A DNA stretch of 64,000 nucleotides. Origin: Ferruginibacter sp. Its GTDB lineage: Bacteria; Bacteroidota; Bacteroidia; Chitinophagales; Chitinophagaceae. Shown in pieces: positions 26,798 through 35,323 of this stretch. Position 1 is the stretch's first letter. Every line of letters starts with the position of its first letter. The stretch covers positions 124,001-188,000 of the forward strand of contig JAHBTN010000002.1 of the NCBI GenBank assembly GCA_019638575.1, in the 5' to 3' direction. The position numbers and the translations under genes are program-made. The notes below the pieces were generated by a model that worked only from the letters and a program-made list of their open reading frames with translations, searched no databases and was not told the DNA's origin.

Positions 26798-26875
26798 ATG
26801 ATTAAGGATAGATATAATGAACTTGGCACCGGGTTTCTTGATTCTGATTATGAATTGGCGTTAAAAAAGATTTAA
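26798..26875 (+). pseudogene. GxxExxY mini-ORF 2 (internally deleted copy)
   Basis: A second 25-codon open frame, MIKDRYNEL followed by GTGFLDSDYELALKKI, the same length as mini-ORF 1 and carrying G-x-x-D-x-x-Y. It aligns better than copy 1 with LGPGLLESVYVYALLK of the intact gene, supporting descent by internal deletion between the two ELG-coding stretches. Most differences between the two mini-ORFs change amino acids, which argues against strong purifying selection. It is followed immediately by repeat copy 3. Confidence 0.6.
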
Positions 26876-26899
26876 CCGCAGAGGCGCTAAGACGCAAAG
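26876..26899 (+). repeat. CCGCAGAG repeat, copy 3
   Basis: Reads CCGCAGAGGCGCTAAGACGC then AAAG, directly after mini-ORF 2 and 12 bp before the ATG of the intact GxxExxY gene. Confidence 0.8.
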
Positions 26900-26911
26900 A
26901 TATTTTACTTG

Positions 26912-27298
26912 ATGACTAAAGAAAGATATAATGAACTTGGAGGTATAATTCTTGATGCCTGCATAGCAGTACATAAAGAATTAGGACCTGGCTTATTAGA
27001 ATCAGTTTATGTATATGCCTTATTAAAAGAATTTGAACTTAGAGGCATAAAAGCTTTTGGAAAAATAGCCGTACCATTATTCTATAAAGGTTTTGATACC
27101 GGTAAATATTACGAAATGGACCTGCTTATAGAAAATGAAATTGTTATAGAAGTAAAATCGGCTGAGATTATGAACCCTGTTTTCATGGCACAAATCATAT
27201 CTTACCTTAAATTATCTGATAAAAAACTTGGTTATCTTGTAAATTTTAATGTACCAAAGCTTATGGACGGATTTAAAAGAGTAGTAAATAATTTTTAA
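26912..27298 (+). CDS. GxxExxY family protein
   Basis: A 128-residue GxxExxY protein, a small PD-(D/E)xK-like fold family of unproven function. It has GIILDACIAVHKELGPGLL with the motif GLLESVY, then YEMDLLIENEIVIEVKS, which supplies the D...E-x-K nuclease-type residues, and AQIISYLKLSDKKLGYLVNF. I take the ATG at 26912; a TTG at 26909 would add one Met. It is preceded by two internally deleted copies of its 5' end and sits between two metabolic genes likely to have been neighbours, so it looks like an insertion. Confidence 0.9.
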   Translation: MTKERYNELGGIILDACIAVHKELGPGLLESVYVYALLKEFELRGIKAFGKIAVPLFYKGFDTGKYYEMDLLIENEIVIEVKSAEIMNPVFMAQIISYLKLSDKKLGYLVNFNVPKLMDGFKRVVNNF

Positions 27299-27300
27299 CC

Positions 27301-27322
27301 CTGCGCCTCCCCATCTCTGCGG
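27301..27322 (-). repeat. Inverted CCGCAGAG repeat closing the GxxExxY cassette
   Basis: Starts 2 bp after the GxxExxY stop. Its complement matches 26657-26678 at 20 of 22 positions, so the cassette of about 665 bp is bounded by inverted repeats. It is closer to copy 1 than to copies 2 and 3. Confidence 0.8.
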
Positions 27323-27336
27323 CTAAAAACTAAAAT

Positions 27337-28218
27337 ATGATCATCAACCTAAAAGATATAAAACCTGCCGATGCACAAAATTTCCTGCAGCATGCTATTG
27401 CTCCCAGGCCAATATGTTTTGCATCTACCATTGATAAAGAAGGAAACATCAACCTAAGCCCGTTTAGTTTTTTTAATTTATTCTCATCCAATCCTCCGGT
27501 TGTAATTTTTTCTCCAGCAAGGCGTGTGAGGAACAATACTACCAAACACAGTTTGGAAAACGTACTGCAAGTGCCGGAAGTTGTTATCAATATTGTTGAC
27601 TATGATATGGTGCAACAAACTTCGCTGGCAAGCTGCGAATTCCCCAAAGGAATAAATGAATTTATTAAGGCAGGTTTTACAACCCAAAAGGCTACCCTTG
27701 TGCAGCCACCTATGGTAAAGGAAAGCAAAGTAAAATTAGAGTGTAAGGTGCTTGAAGTAAAACCCCTGGGTACACAAGGTGGCGCTGGCAATCTTATAAT
27801 TTGTGAAGTGCTGTGTATGCATATTGATGAAAGCATATTGGACGAAACAGGAAAGATTGACCAAACCAAATTGCATCATGTGGCCCGCCTTGGTGGCGAT
27901 TGGTATGCAAAAATTGATGAAACCAATTTGTTTAAAGTGGCAAAACCCAATACACAGCTTGGTATTGGAGTAGATGCTTTACCAAAAAGTATCAGGCAAA
28001 GCAAGATTCTTACAGGAAATAATTTAGGCCAGTTGGCCAATGTGCATGAAATGCCTTTTGTGGATCCGGCTTTTAATGATGATAAACTAAAAAACATCAT
28101 CCAGTATTTTTCTATCAATCCCGAGGATATGGACAAAGAATTACATCGCTATGCAAAAGAACTGCTTGATGTAGGAAAAGTTGCAGAAGCCTGGCAAGTG
28201 CTGCTGGCCGATTATTGA
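27337..28218 (+). CDS. Flavin reductase family protein (FMN-binding split barrel)
   Basis: A 293-residue protein with an N-terminal flavin reductase-like split barrel: APRPICFASTIDKEGNINLSPFSFFNLFSSNPPVVIFSP is the typical FMN-binding stretch, then DYDMVQQTSLASCEFPKGINEF. The C-terminal third (about 200-293) is helical and family-specific. Members reduce flavin with NAD(P)H or act as flavoproteins. It probably worked with the FAH-family gene upstream before or despite the intervening cassette. It ends with no gap against the convergent regulator gene. Confidence 0.85.
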   Translation: MIINLKDIKPADAQNFLQHAIAPRPICFASTIDKEGNINLSPFSFFNLFSSNPPVVIFSPARRVRNNTTKHSLENVLQVPEVVINIVDYDMVQQTSLASCEFPKGINEFIKAGFTTQKATLVQPPMVKESKVKLECKVLEVKPLGTQGGAGNLIICEVLCMHIDESILDETGKIDQTKLHHVARLGGDWYAKIDETNLFKVAKPNTQLGIGVDALPKSIRQSKILTGNNLGQLANVHEMPFVDPAFNDDKLKNIIQYFSINPEDMDKELHRYAKELLDVGKVAEAWQVLLADY

Positions 28219-28968
28219 TTACTTTAAACCCATCCGTTCCATTAGTGCTTCTTTTTTGGCTTTACTTACTGAAAGCTTTTGACCATTTTTTAAAATTACA
28301 TACCCACCGTCTATTCTTGAAAATTGAATGATGAATGAAACATTTACCACTGTAGAATGATGAATACGTATAAACAATTCGGTTGGTAGCAATTCTTCAA
28401 TATCGCCCAGTGTTTTTGATACCAACACCTTTTTATCGCCCAACATAAAAATTTTTGTATAAGCACCTTCAGCTTCGCAATAGATGATGGAAGATACATC
28501 TGCAAATTCATAACCAATCCTGTTAGGTAATGCTATTTTTTGCATGAATGTAGGCTGGTGAATATTTCGTAATAGATTACTGATATGTTGCAGGCTACCA
28601 CCTCCTTCATTTATCTTGACTTCGGCTTTTTGCACTGCCACTTTAAGGTCATTTGCATCTACCGGTTTCAATAAATAATCAATAGCACTTATCCTAAATG
28701 CTTTTACAGCAAATTCATCATGGGCTGTAATGAAGATAATAGAGAAATTTACTTCACCCAAAACTTCCAGCATTTCAAAACCATTCATCCAGGGCATTTC
28801 CACATCAAGAAAAACAAGTTGAGGATTATGTTTTTTTATGGCCATGATACCTGCCTTGGCCGAACTACAGGTTTCCATCACCTGCACATTGGGACAATTA
28901 TTTTTCAGGTCGCTTTGCAAAGCATTAATACAATGCTGTTCATCATCTATAATGATTGATTTTATCAT
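28219..28968 (-). CDS. LytTR family response regulator
   Basis: A 249-residue response regulator. The receiver domain has the acidic pair Asp8-Asp9, the phosphoacceptor Asp55 in VFLDVEMPWMNG, and the conserved Lys in YLLKPVDANDL. The C-terminal LytTR DNA-binding domain runs from about 140 (FMQKIALPNRIGYEF) to the end (RIHHSTVVNVSFI, GQKLSVSKAKKEALMERMGL). It is cotranscribed with the sensor kinase upstream, overlapping by 4 bases. Its target genes cannot be told from the sequence. Confidence 0.95.
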   Translation of the reverse strand: MIKSIIIDDEQHCINALQSDLKNNCPNVQVMETCSSAKAGIMAIKKHNPQLVFLDVEMPWMNGFEMLEVLGEVNFSIIFITAHDEFAVKAFRISAIDYLLKPVDANDLKVAVQKAEVKINEGGGSLQHISNLLRNIHQPTFMQKIALPNRIGYEFADVSSIIYCEAEGAYTKIFMLGDKKVLVSKTLGDIEELLPTELFIRIHHSTVVNVSFIIQFSRIDGGYVILKNGQKLSVSKAKKEALMERMGLK

Positions 28969-31900
28969 GATATTTCTTCATTAATAGTAATTATAACTTT
29001 TGTTCCGTCAGCTAATCCATAATAGTTTCGCTTATCAATTATTGCAATAGTTGCATGCCGTTGTTTTAACATATTATCCAGTAATAATCTTGATTGTGTA
29101 AGGTTCACTCCTTTTGAATTATGTTTCAACCCACTGGCCGATTTGTTTTGTTTTGACGCTTCCCTGCCAATACCATCATCATCTATTATAATTTCAACAG
29201 CTTTATTATTTTTTAATACTGATAACAGGATATGCCCTTTTTCATTTTTAGGAACAATACCATGCCAAATAGCGTTTTCTATAAATGGCTGTATAATTAA
29301 TGCAGGTATTTGAATGGATTTTAAATCTAAATGTTCGTCAACAATAATTTGATATGAAAACCTGGCATCAAAACGCATGGCTTCTAACTGTAGATATAGT
29401 TTGCAGGTTTCCATTTCATCAAACAAGGTTATCTCTTTTTTATCGGCATTACTAAAAAGTGTGCGTATCAATTTTGAAAAAGTAGTGAGGTAACGCACAG
29501 CCTTATCTTCTTCGTGCTGCTGAATCAATGATTTTATTGAATTCATACAGTTGAAAATAAAATGAGGATTCATTTGTAAACGAAGGGCCTGTGCTTCCAA
29601 CTCTAATAATTCTTTTTCGTGTTGGCTTTTTTGTATCTCTTTATTGCGAACATTCTGAATACGTAACCGAACCAGGTAAATAGTTAAAAATAAAGCAGCT
29701 ACTAAGCACAACAACCTAAACCATAAAGTTTGCCACCATGCCGGTTTAATAATAATGGTATACTCCAGCGCTTGTGTATCCCAGTTACCACCAATCATTT
29801 GTGCCTTTAACCTAAAAAAATATTTTCCGGGAGAAAGGTTAGAGTAGATGATTTTACGGTTGATGTTACCAGTATAATGCCATTCTTTATCTGCCGGTAT
29901 TAATTTATAAGCATATTCAATACGTTCAGGAAAATAAAATTCCGGAGCCGAAAAAGATAGGTTCAGGTTATTTTGATTATGATTCAAATAAATTTTTGTT
30001 TCTTCATTTACAGCCCCTCTTACATAAACCCTGGCCGTATCGGCCATAATACTATTTAATACCGGTGTAATTTTTAAACTAAGTTTATCAAAATTATTTA
30101 GGTTAAAATTTTGAATGTTGAAGTAACCGCTTAACCAAAGATACCCGTTACAATAACCCATAAACCTGCTAACCGGGCTTATTAACCCATTCCCTTTATC
30201 AAGCAATATAGAGCGGTTTTTTGTGTAATTATAAATTACAATTCCATTGGATGCCTGAAAAAACATAAACCCATTTCCTCCATAACACATCCTGGTAAAA
30301 TCGCCATTCATCAACCCTCTTGTTGCAATTTGTATCGAGTCAACACATTTCAGCTTGTCGGGGTCAATAATCCTGATACCATACCCTGGTATCCAAATCC
30401 AAATCCGGCCGGTATAATCTAAAGCAAAATCTAAAATGGCATCATTAATATTTACATTTCCAAATAATGACTGGTAAGGTATTGGCCGCTGCGTTTTGGT
30501 AGCAAAAGAATACTGGGCAATAGTTTTTTCACTTTGTATATAAACTACATTTCGGTTACTATCATAATTAAGGGGCATGGCTTTAAAATAATAGTTACCA
30601 GTAGAAGTGTAATTATTTATTTTAATGGAATCGGTTAACAATGTTTGGTGATTAATATGATACACCGTTCCATTTATATTGCCTAATAAAATATCGCCGT
30701 TTTTTAAAACAATAGCATCATTAAATTCTCCTTTTGTTTTTATCCAAGCAAGAGAAGGAAATATTTTACCAATATGATCAAACGCATCATGCCCGGGATT
30801 TAAAATATAAGTTTCTAATCCTGTTGTCCAAAACCTGCCACTACCATCTTTAGTTATTGCAAGAAAAGCTGGTTCGTTAAACGTAAAATAATTATTAAAC
30901 AATGGTACAGGTATTGTTTTTACCCGGTTGAAATTAGTATCGTAAACATACACACCATAGGGTGTGGCATAATATTGTTTTGTGGCATTGTTAAAATAAA
31001 TGCCATGCATTTGTTTTTTTACCGGGATAGATAATAGTTGTGTAGTAACTGGTAATTCGGCATACAGTTGCCCTTTACTTAAAATCCAAAGATTGCCATG
31101 ACGGTCGTTTGTAACAAAACGCACTTCATCAACAGAAGCAGTATCGGGGTTTAGTTTTATAAAATCAATTTTACCGGTTTTTACATCATAAATTGCCGGG
31201 TGCGGACTAAAAATACCTAAAAGATATTTTCCGGGTTGCCATTTTGCAAAGCCCGGAATTATATAACCATAATGACGGTTATTAGATTTATAAACATACC
31301 TGAGGTATAAATTTACTTTTCCTGTATTTATGTTATAATGCCCAAAACCTCCCGCCCAGGAATTAAACCAAATTGTTGAATCATTTACCACATCCATTTT
31401 TTCAACCGTTACAAATTGCTTATCTATAAGTTTTAAGTTCATATGTTTTTGGACAAGCATATTAACGATTTCGAAGTTTTGTGAAATTTTTTTTGTGTGT
31501 TTATCAAAAAGATAAATACCATGATACGTTCCCAGCCAAATTTTACTTGTATCGTTTGCATGGGTTGCAAAGGAAACTACTGTATTTAACCATTTATCCT
31601 GCCATCCATCTGGTTTTGTAGCATCCAGGTTAAAATGTTGCATTATTTTATTAAAGGGATTATAAATAAATAAACCTTTTGTACCTGTGCCAAAATAAAC
31701 CAGCCCGGCATTATCAATAAAGACAGCAGCGCCCCCAATATCCTGCAGTTGCTGTTTGTTTGAATAATTGTATTGCAGGTGATGGAAAATCCTGTCATTA
31801 CGATTATAATATACCAGGCATTTGGGCGTGGCGATATAAAGGTTTTGCTCTTTATCTTCAGCTATAGCTGCAATGCTGTTAAGTCCACATGAATTTGATT

Positions 31901-32132
31901 CGTTAACATCAGAATAATATACCAGGTCCGACCCATCAAAAGAAGTGAGGCCCCTGGCAGTAGAAAACCACATCAACCCATCGGTACTAAAAAATAAATA
32001 CCTGGATGTAATGGTTGGCATAAAAGGGTGGCTCACCTGTTTAAAAACAGGCAGGCTATTAGCATTGTATTTTTCCTGTGCCTTTAGCCATTGGGCTGCT
32101 AACAGTAATATTACAATACAGGTATTTCTCAT
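28965..32132 (-). CDS. Two-component sensor kinase with propeller and Y_Y_Y domains (LytS-type)
   Basis: A 1055-residue membrane sensor. A signal peptide precedes two tandem seven-bladed regulator propellers (about 30-690; for example SRYLFFSTDGLMWFSTARG, AIAEDKEQNLYIATPKCL, FALDYTGRIWIWIPGYG), then a Y_Y_Y domain (about 700-785), one membrane helix near 790-812, a short coiled coil, and a His_kinase domain with phosphoacceptor His857 in QMNPHFIFNCMNS and a C-terminal HATPase with IIDDDGIGREA. It should phosphorylate the adjacent LytTR regulator. The periplasmic ligand is unknown; no SusC/SusD pair or glycoside hydrolase locus is next to it. Confidence 0.93.
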   Translation of the reverse strand: MRNTCIVILLLAAQWLKAQEKYNANSLPVFKQVSHPFMPTITSRYLFFSTDGLMWFSTARGLTSFDGSDLVYYSDVNESNSCGLNSIAAIAEDKEQNLYIATPKCLVYYNRNDRIFHHLQYNYSNKQQLQDIGGAAVFIDNAGLVYFGTGTKGLFIYNPFNKIMQHFNLDATKPDGWQDKWLNTVVSFATHANDTSKIWLGTYHGIYLFDKHTKKISQNFEIVNMLVQKHMNLKLIDKQFVTVEKMDVVNDSTIWFNSWAGGFGHYNINTGKVNLYLRYVYKSNNRHYGYIIPGFAKWQPGKYLLGIFSPHPAIYDVKTGKIDFIKLNPDTASVDEVRFVTNDRHGNLWILSKGQLYAELPVTTQLLSIPVKKQMHGIYFNNATKQYYATPYGVYVYDTNFNRVKTIPVPLFNNYFTFNEPAFLAITKDGSGRFWTTGLETYILNPGHDAFDHIGKIFPSLAWIKTKGEFNDAIVLKNGDILLGNINGTVYHINHQTLLTDSIKINNYTSTGNYYFKAMPLNYDSNRNVVYIQSEKTIAQYSFATKTQRPIPYQSLFGNVNINDAILDFALDYTGRIWIWIPGYGIRIIDPDKLKCVDSIQIATRGLMNGDFTRMCYGGNGFMFFQASNGIVIYNYTKNRSILLDKGNGLISPVSRFMGYCNGYLWLSGYFNIQNFNLNNFDKLSLKITPVLNSIMADTARVYVRGAVNEETKIYLNHNQNNLNLSFSAPEFYFPERIEYAYKLIPADKEWHYTGNINRKIIYSNLSPGKYFFRLKAQMIGGNWDTQALEYTIIIKPAWWQTLWFRLLCLVAALFLTIYLVRLRIQNVRNKEIQKSQHEKELLELEAQALRLQMNPHFIFNCMNSIKSLIQQHEEDKAVRYLTTFSKLIRTLFSNADKKEITLFDEMETCKLYLQLEAMRFDARFSYQIIVDEHLDLKSIQIPALIIQPFIENAIWHGIVPKNEKGHILLSVLKNNKAVEIIIDDDGIGREASKQNKSASGLKHNSKGVNLTQSRLLLDNMLKQRHATIAIIDKRNYYGLADGTKVIITINEEIS

Positions 32133-32420
32133 TAAACTGGTTGAGGTACTAAATCTACTCTTTTCCTTTTATTTTTTTTAGTTGTCTTTGGCAGATAGAG
32201 CATTTGTATTTATAACAGGGACATTGCAGCATATAACTTTTCAGTAAAAGTTATCACCGTGAACTTATTGGGGAATTTTACAAATATTAGTTTTAACTAA
32301 ATACCAAGTGAAAACATACATCTGCCAATTGGGTATTTAAACTTAATCTTAATAGCTATAGATTTATGCTTATTGTAAACTAATACAGTAAAAAAGCTTC
32401 TTTCACTAAATAAATTAATT

Positions 32421-32930
32421 ATGAAAAGTATTATAATATTTGCTTTTATTATCCTGGCATGTTTCAATAATGTATTTGCCCAGGAAAATATTACATATGC
32501 TACAGCAAATTTTTCTAAAAATTTAAACACAGGGTTTTTACATTCAAATGAATATATTAACTCAAAATACTTGGGTTACGATACCGGCAAAGGGCTACAA
32601 AAAGATTATGATTTTTACAAACGAAAAAGTAAAAATCAGCGCACGGTAGGTTGGGCTACGCTTGGAGGGGGAATATTACTTTCAGGATTGGGGATATTAC
32701 TAGCTACTAATGATTATGATTTGTATAGTTCCAATGCAAATTATCCAGGTATATTGATTGTTGCAGGAGGCGTTTCGGGTATTGTAAGTATTCCTTTTAT
32801 GATTTTGGCAAGTATAAACAAGCATAAAGCAAAATTAATTTTAGAAACACAAAAAACCGGGTTCAGTCTGCCACCCGGAATAAGTAAATCTGTTGTTGGT
32901 ATTAGTTTTCAAATAAAGCTTGGCAGTTAA
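32421..32930 (+). CDS. Secreted/membrane protein of unknown function, paralogue A
   Basis: A 169-residue protein with a signal peptide (MKSIIIFAFIILACFNNVFAQ), a DFYKRKSKNQRTVGW segment, then two hydrophobic stretches (about 76-92 and 110-130). The middle part resembles the gene at 33856-34299 (KKSKNQKTAAW, then a Gly-rich helix), so they are paralogues. I do not recognise a function. Start at 32421 gives the signal peptide directly. A GT2 gene follows after 25 bp. Confidence 0.7.
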   Translation: MKSIIIFAFIILACFNNVFAQENITYATANFSKNLNTGFLHSNEYINSKYLGYDTGKGLQKDYDFYKRKSKNQRTVGWATLGGGILLSGLGILLATNDYDLYSSNANYPGILIVAGGVSGIVSIPFMILASINKHKAKLILETQKTGFSLPPGISKSVVGISFQIKLGS

Positions 32931-32955
32931 TGCAACTGATTCACAATCTTATTGT

Positions 32956-33750
32956 ATGGATATTTCAACAATAATTATTTGTAAAAACGGATCTGCACAT
33001 TTAAAAGAAACGCTGGCAAGCGTACAAGGAATTGGAAATGAAATCATACTTTACGATTCGGGCAGTACAGATGATTCCGTAAAAATAGCCTCCTCTTATG
33101 GCGCTAATGTAATCTATAGTAAATGGGAAGGATATGGCCGCAACCGTTATAAAGCCGCTATGATTGCAAAAAACGACTGGATACTGATGATTGATACAGA
33201 TGAAGTGATTAATGAAACTTTAAAAAATGCGATTTTAAATATTGATTTAAGGAATGATGATATCGTTTATAAAATGCGTTACAGGAATTTTTATGGTAAA
33301 ACCCAAATTAGGTTTGGCGAATGGGGTAATGATAGTCATATAAGAATGGCCAATCGTAAAAATGTTAACACAGACCAGGAAATTGTACATGAAAAACTCT
33401 TCTTAAACCCTGGGTTAAAGATTGTTACATTGAATGGATACATAAATCATTATACTGTAAATAATTGCATTGATTATGCCCACAAGATGATGGAATACGC
33501 ATGGTTATCGGCAGATAAATATCACCAGCAGGACAAACAAGCTTCAATAGTGAAAATATATTTTTCGCCACTGTTTGCTTTTTTACAAAACTATTTTTTT
33601 AAATTGGGTTTTCTTGATGGCCGTAAAGGATTTATATGTGCAACCATGACGGCATGGTACACTTTTTTAAAATACACAAAACTAAAAGAACTCAACAAAA
33701 ATGCATCACCCATTTATAAGATAATGGATAAAAAATGTGGATGTTTTTAG
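32956..33750 (+). CDS. GT2 family glycosyltransferase (WaaE/KdtX-like)
   Basis: About 264 residues with a GT-A fold: DISTIIICKNGSAHLKETLAS, YDSGSTDDS, and the metal-binding ILMIDTDEVI (DxD). The remainder (NFYGKTQIRFGEWGNDSHIRMANR, EIVHEKLFL, NGYINHYT) is typical of WaaE-type LPS core glucosyltransferases. It probably decorates lipopolysaccharide or another glycolipid at the inner membrane. I prefer the ATG at 32956, where the domain begins; a TTG at 32920 overlaps the previous gene. Confidence 0.87.
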   Translation: MDISTIIICKNGSAHLKETLASVQGIGNEIILYDSGSTDDSVKIASSYGANVIYSKWEGYGRNRYKAAMIAKNDWILMIDTDEVINETLKNAILNIDLRNDDIVYKMRYRNFYGKTQIRFGEWGNDSHIRMANRKNVNTDQEIVHEKLFLNPGLKIVTLNGYINHYTVNNCIDYAHKMMEYAWLSADKYHQQDKQASIVKIYFSPLFAFLQNYFFKLGFLDGRKGFICATMTAWYTFLKYTKLKELNKNASPIYKIMDKKCGCF

Positions 33751-33855
33751 AAGCGATAATGAATTATACAAACAGTTTAATGAACATTTTTAAACTTTAT
33801 ACCTTGTTAAAAGAAGAATTTTAAAATGTTTTTTTTCATTATTTAAACCATTATT

Positions 33856-34299
33856 ATGAATAAAATAATTCTATCGCTTTGCATTATTTGTTTTTCTACA
33901 ACAGCTTTTTCACAAACTGAGACAGACTCCATACCGGTTACCAAAGAAGATTACCTAAAAAAAAGTAAGAACCAAAAAACAGCGGCCTGGATTTTGTTGG
34001 GTACTGGTGTTGTACTTGATATTGCAGGTATTGTAACAACCGGCAACAATGCCGACAAAGAACTTGGAAATCTATTCTCAAGTAAACAATCGGTGAACCA
34101 TACAGGTGAATACATCCTGTATATAACCGGAACCGCCGCATTAGCCGGTAGCCTCACTTTATTTATTGCAGCCAAACGTAACAAGAAAAAAGCGTTAAGT
34201 ACCAGTTTTGAAATTAACAACCAACAATTACAACAACTCAAAAACAACAGTCTTTATACTTTTAATTACCCTGTGCTTACTTTTAAACTAAGGTTTTAA
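33856..34299 (+). CDS. Secreted/membrane protein of unknown function, paralogue B
   Basis: A 147-residue protein with a signal peptide (MNKIILSLCIICFSTTAFSQ), the segment YLKKSKNQKTAAWILLGTGV, and two hydrophobic helices (about 47-65 and 88-108) followed by a basic stretch (AAKRNKKKA) and a short beta-like tail ending TFKLRF. It is related in layout and in the KSKNQ motif to the gene at 32421-32930, with a GT2 gene between the two. Function unknown; a membrane-embedded hairpin protein is likely. Confidence 0.7.
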   Translation: MNKIILSLCIICFSTTAFSQTETDSIPVTKEDYLKKSKNQKTAAWILLGTGVVLDIAGIVTTGNNADKELGNLFSSKQSVNHTGEYILYITGTAALAGSLTLFIAAKRNKKKALSTSFEINNQQLQQLKNNSLYTFNYPVLTFKLRF

Positions 34300-34348
34300 A
34301 AAATGGTTACAATAATTTATCAATCTATAGAGCAGCAGAAGTCTTGCA

Positions 34349-35041
34349 TTATAACATTCCTCCAAAAACCTTTTTCAGTAAGTCGGTGGTTCGTGCAGCA
34401 AAATTATTCCTGATATTCCGTTCTTCCTGCGCTACCAGGTCAAACAAAGCATTAGTGGCTTTCATGGTTACATAACCGGTAAGGTCGGGGTTTATTTTTT
34501 TAACCAGCGGGATGCTGTTGTATTTATTCACCATATCGCCATAATATTTGGTGGCGTTCACTTTATCGAGCGATGATTTTATTACCGGTGTAAAGGCTGC
34601 TACTAATTGTGCCGTTGTTTTTTCCCTGAAGAAATGGGTAGCGCTGGTATCGCCGTTTCGTACCAGGCCAATGGCATCCTGTATAGTCATGCTTTTGATG
34701 GCGTTTACAAAAATGGGCTTGGCATATCCTGCAGCATCCTCGGCACCACGGTTTATTTGAAGTATGGCTTTATCAACCATGCTACCCAGGCCAATATCCC
34801 TCAATGTGTTTTCTATTTTACGGGCATCTTCAGGAATTAATATTTTATAAAAAGCATCTTTAAAAAATCCATCTTCTTTATTCAACCGTAAAACTGCACC
34901 GGCAAGGCCCTGGCTAAGCGCTTCTTTAATCCCTTCGCCTGCTTCTGTTTCTGTAACACCGGTTGACTGTGGTAACTGTTTAATAACATCGCAGCCGCAA
35001 AAAAGGCTGCATATCATAATTGCTGTAAAAAATTGTTTCAT
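34349..35041 (-). CDS. DUF4197 domain lipoprotein
   Basis: About 230 residues with a lipoprotein signal peptide (FFTAIMICSLFCGC, lipid Cys about 17). The mature protein is one DUF4197 domain: GIKEALSQGLAGAVLRLNKEDGFF, FVNAIKSMTIQDAIGLVRNGDTSAT, and YNSIPLVKKINPDLTGYVTMKATNALFDLVAQEE. Members are periplasmic or outer-membrane attached in Proteobacteria and Bacteroidota, with no known function. The frame is open to 35149, but the lipoprotein signal starts at 35041. Confidence 0.87.
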   Translation of the reverse strand: MKQFFTAIMICSLFCGCDVIKQLPQSTGVTETEAGEGIKEALSQGLAGAVLRLNKEDGFFKDAFYKILIPEDARKIENTLRDIGLGSMVDKAILQINRGAEDAAGYAKPIFVNAIKSMTIQDAIGLVRNGDTSATHFFREKTTAQLVAAFTPVIKSSLDKVNATKYYGDMVNKYNSIPLVKKINPDLTGYVTMKATNALFDLVAQEERNIRNNFAARTTDLLKKVFGGML

Positions 35042-35272
35042 TGTAATTATTCTTTTATCGAACAGGTATTGCCGAAGTGCAGGGAATAGAATCCGTCCGC
35101 CCGGATGACCGCTGCTGAGTAAAGTTAAAAAAGATGATGATATGCACATAGCTAAATAGATAAGGTCAAGCTGGATATACAGCCCAACAGAATTACAGCA
35201 GTTGAAACACAGCTTCCGTCAGCCTGCATTTTGGCAATACTCATGTTGTAAGCATACCCTTCTCTCTGTAAT

Positions 35273-35297
35273 AAAAAAACAGGGCAACATACCTGTT
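35273..35297 (-). terminator. Intrinsic terminator after the T9SS-secreted protein gene
   Basis: A short AACAGG/CCTGTT stem with an 8-base loop. On the minus strand it runs into seven T (complement of 35273-35279), 26 bp past the stop at 35324. Confidence 0.65.
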
Positions 35298-35323
35298 ACC
35301 TGTTTCATTATGAATTACTGTTG

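Noticed and set aside
35150-35272. Possible non-coding RNA or promoter region upstream of the DUF4197 gene
   Set aside because: No stable fold, promoter element or repeat could be recognised by eye apart from the terminator at its right end.
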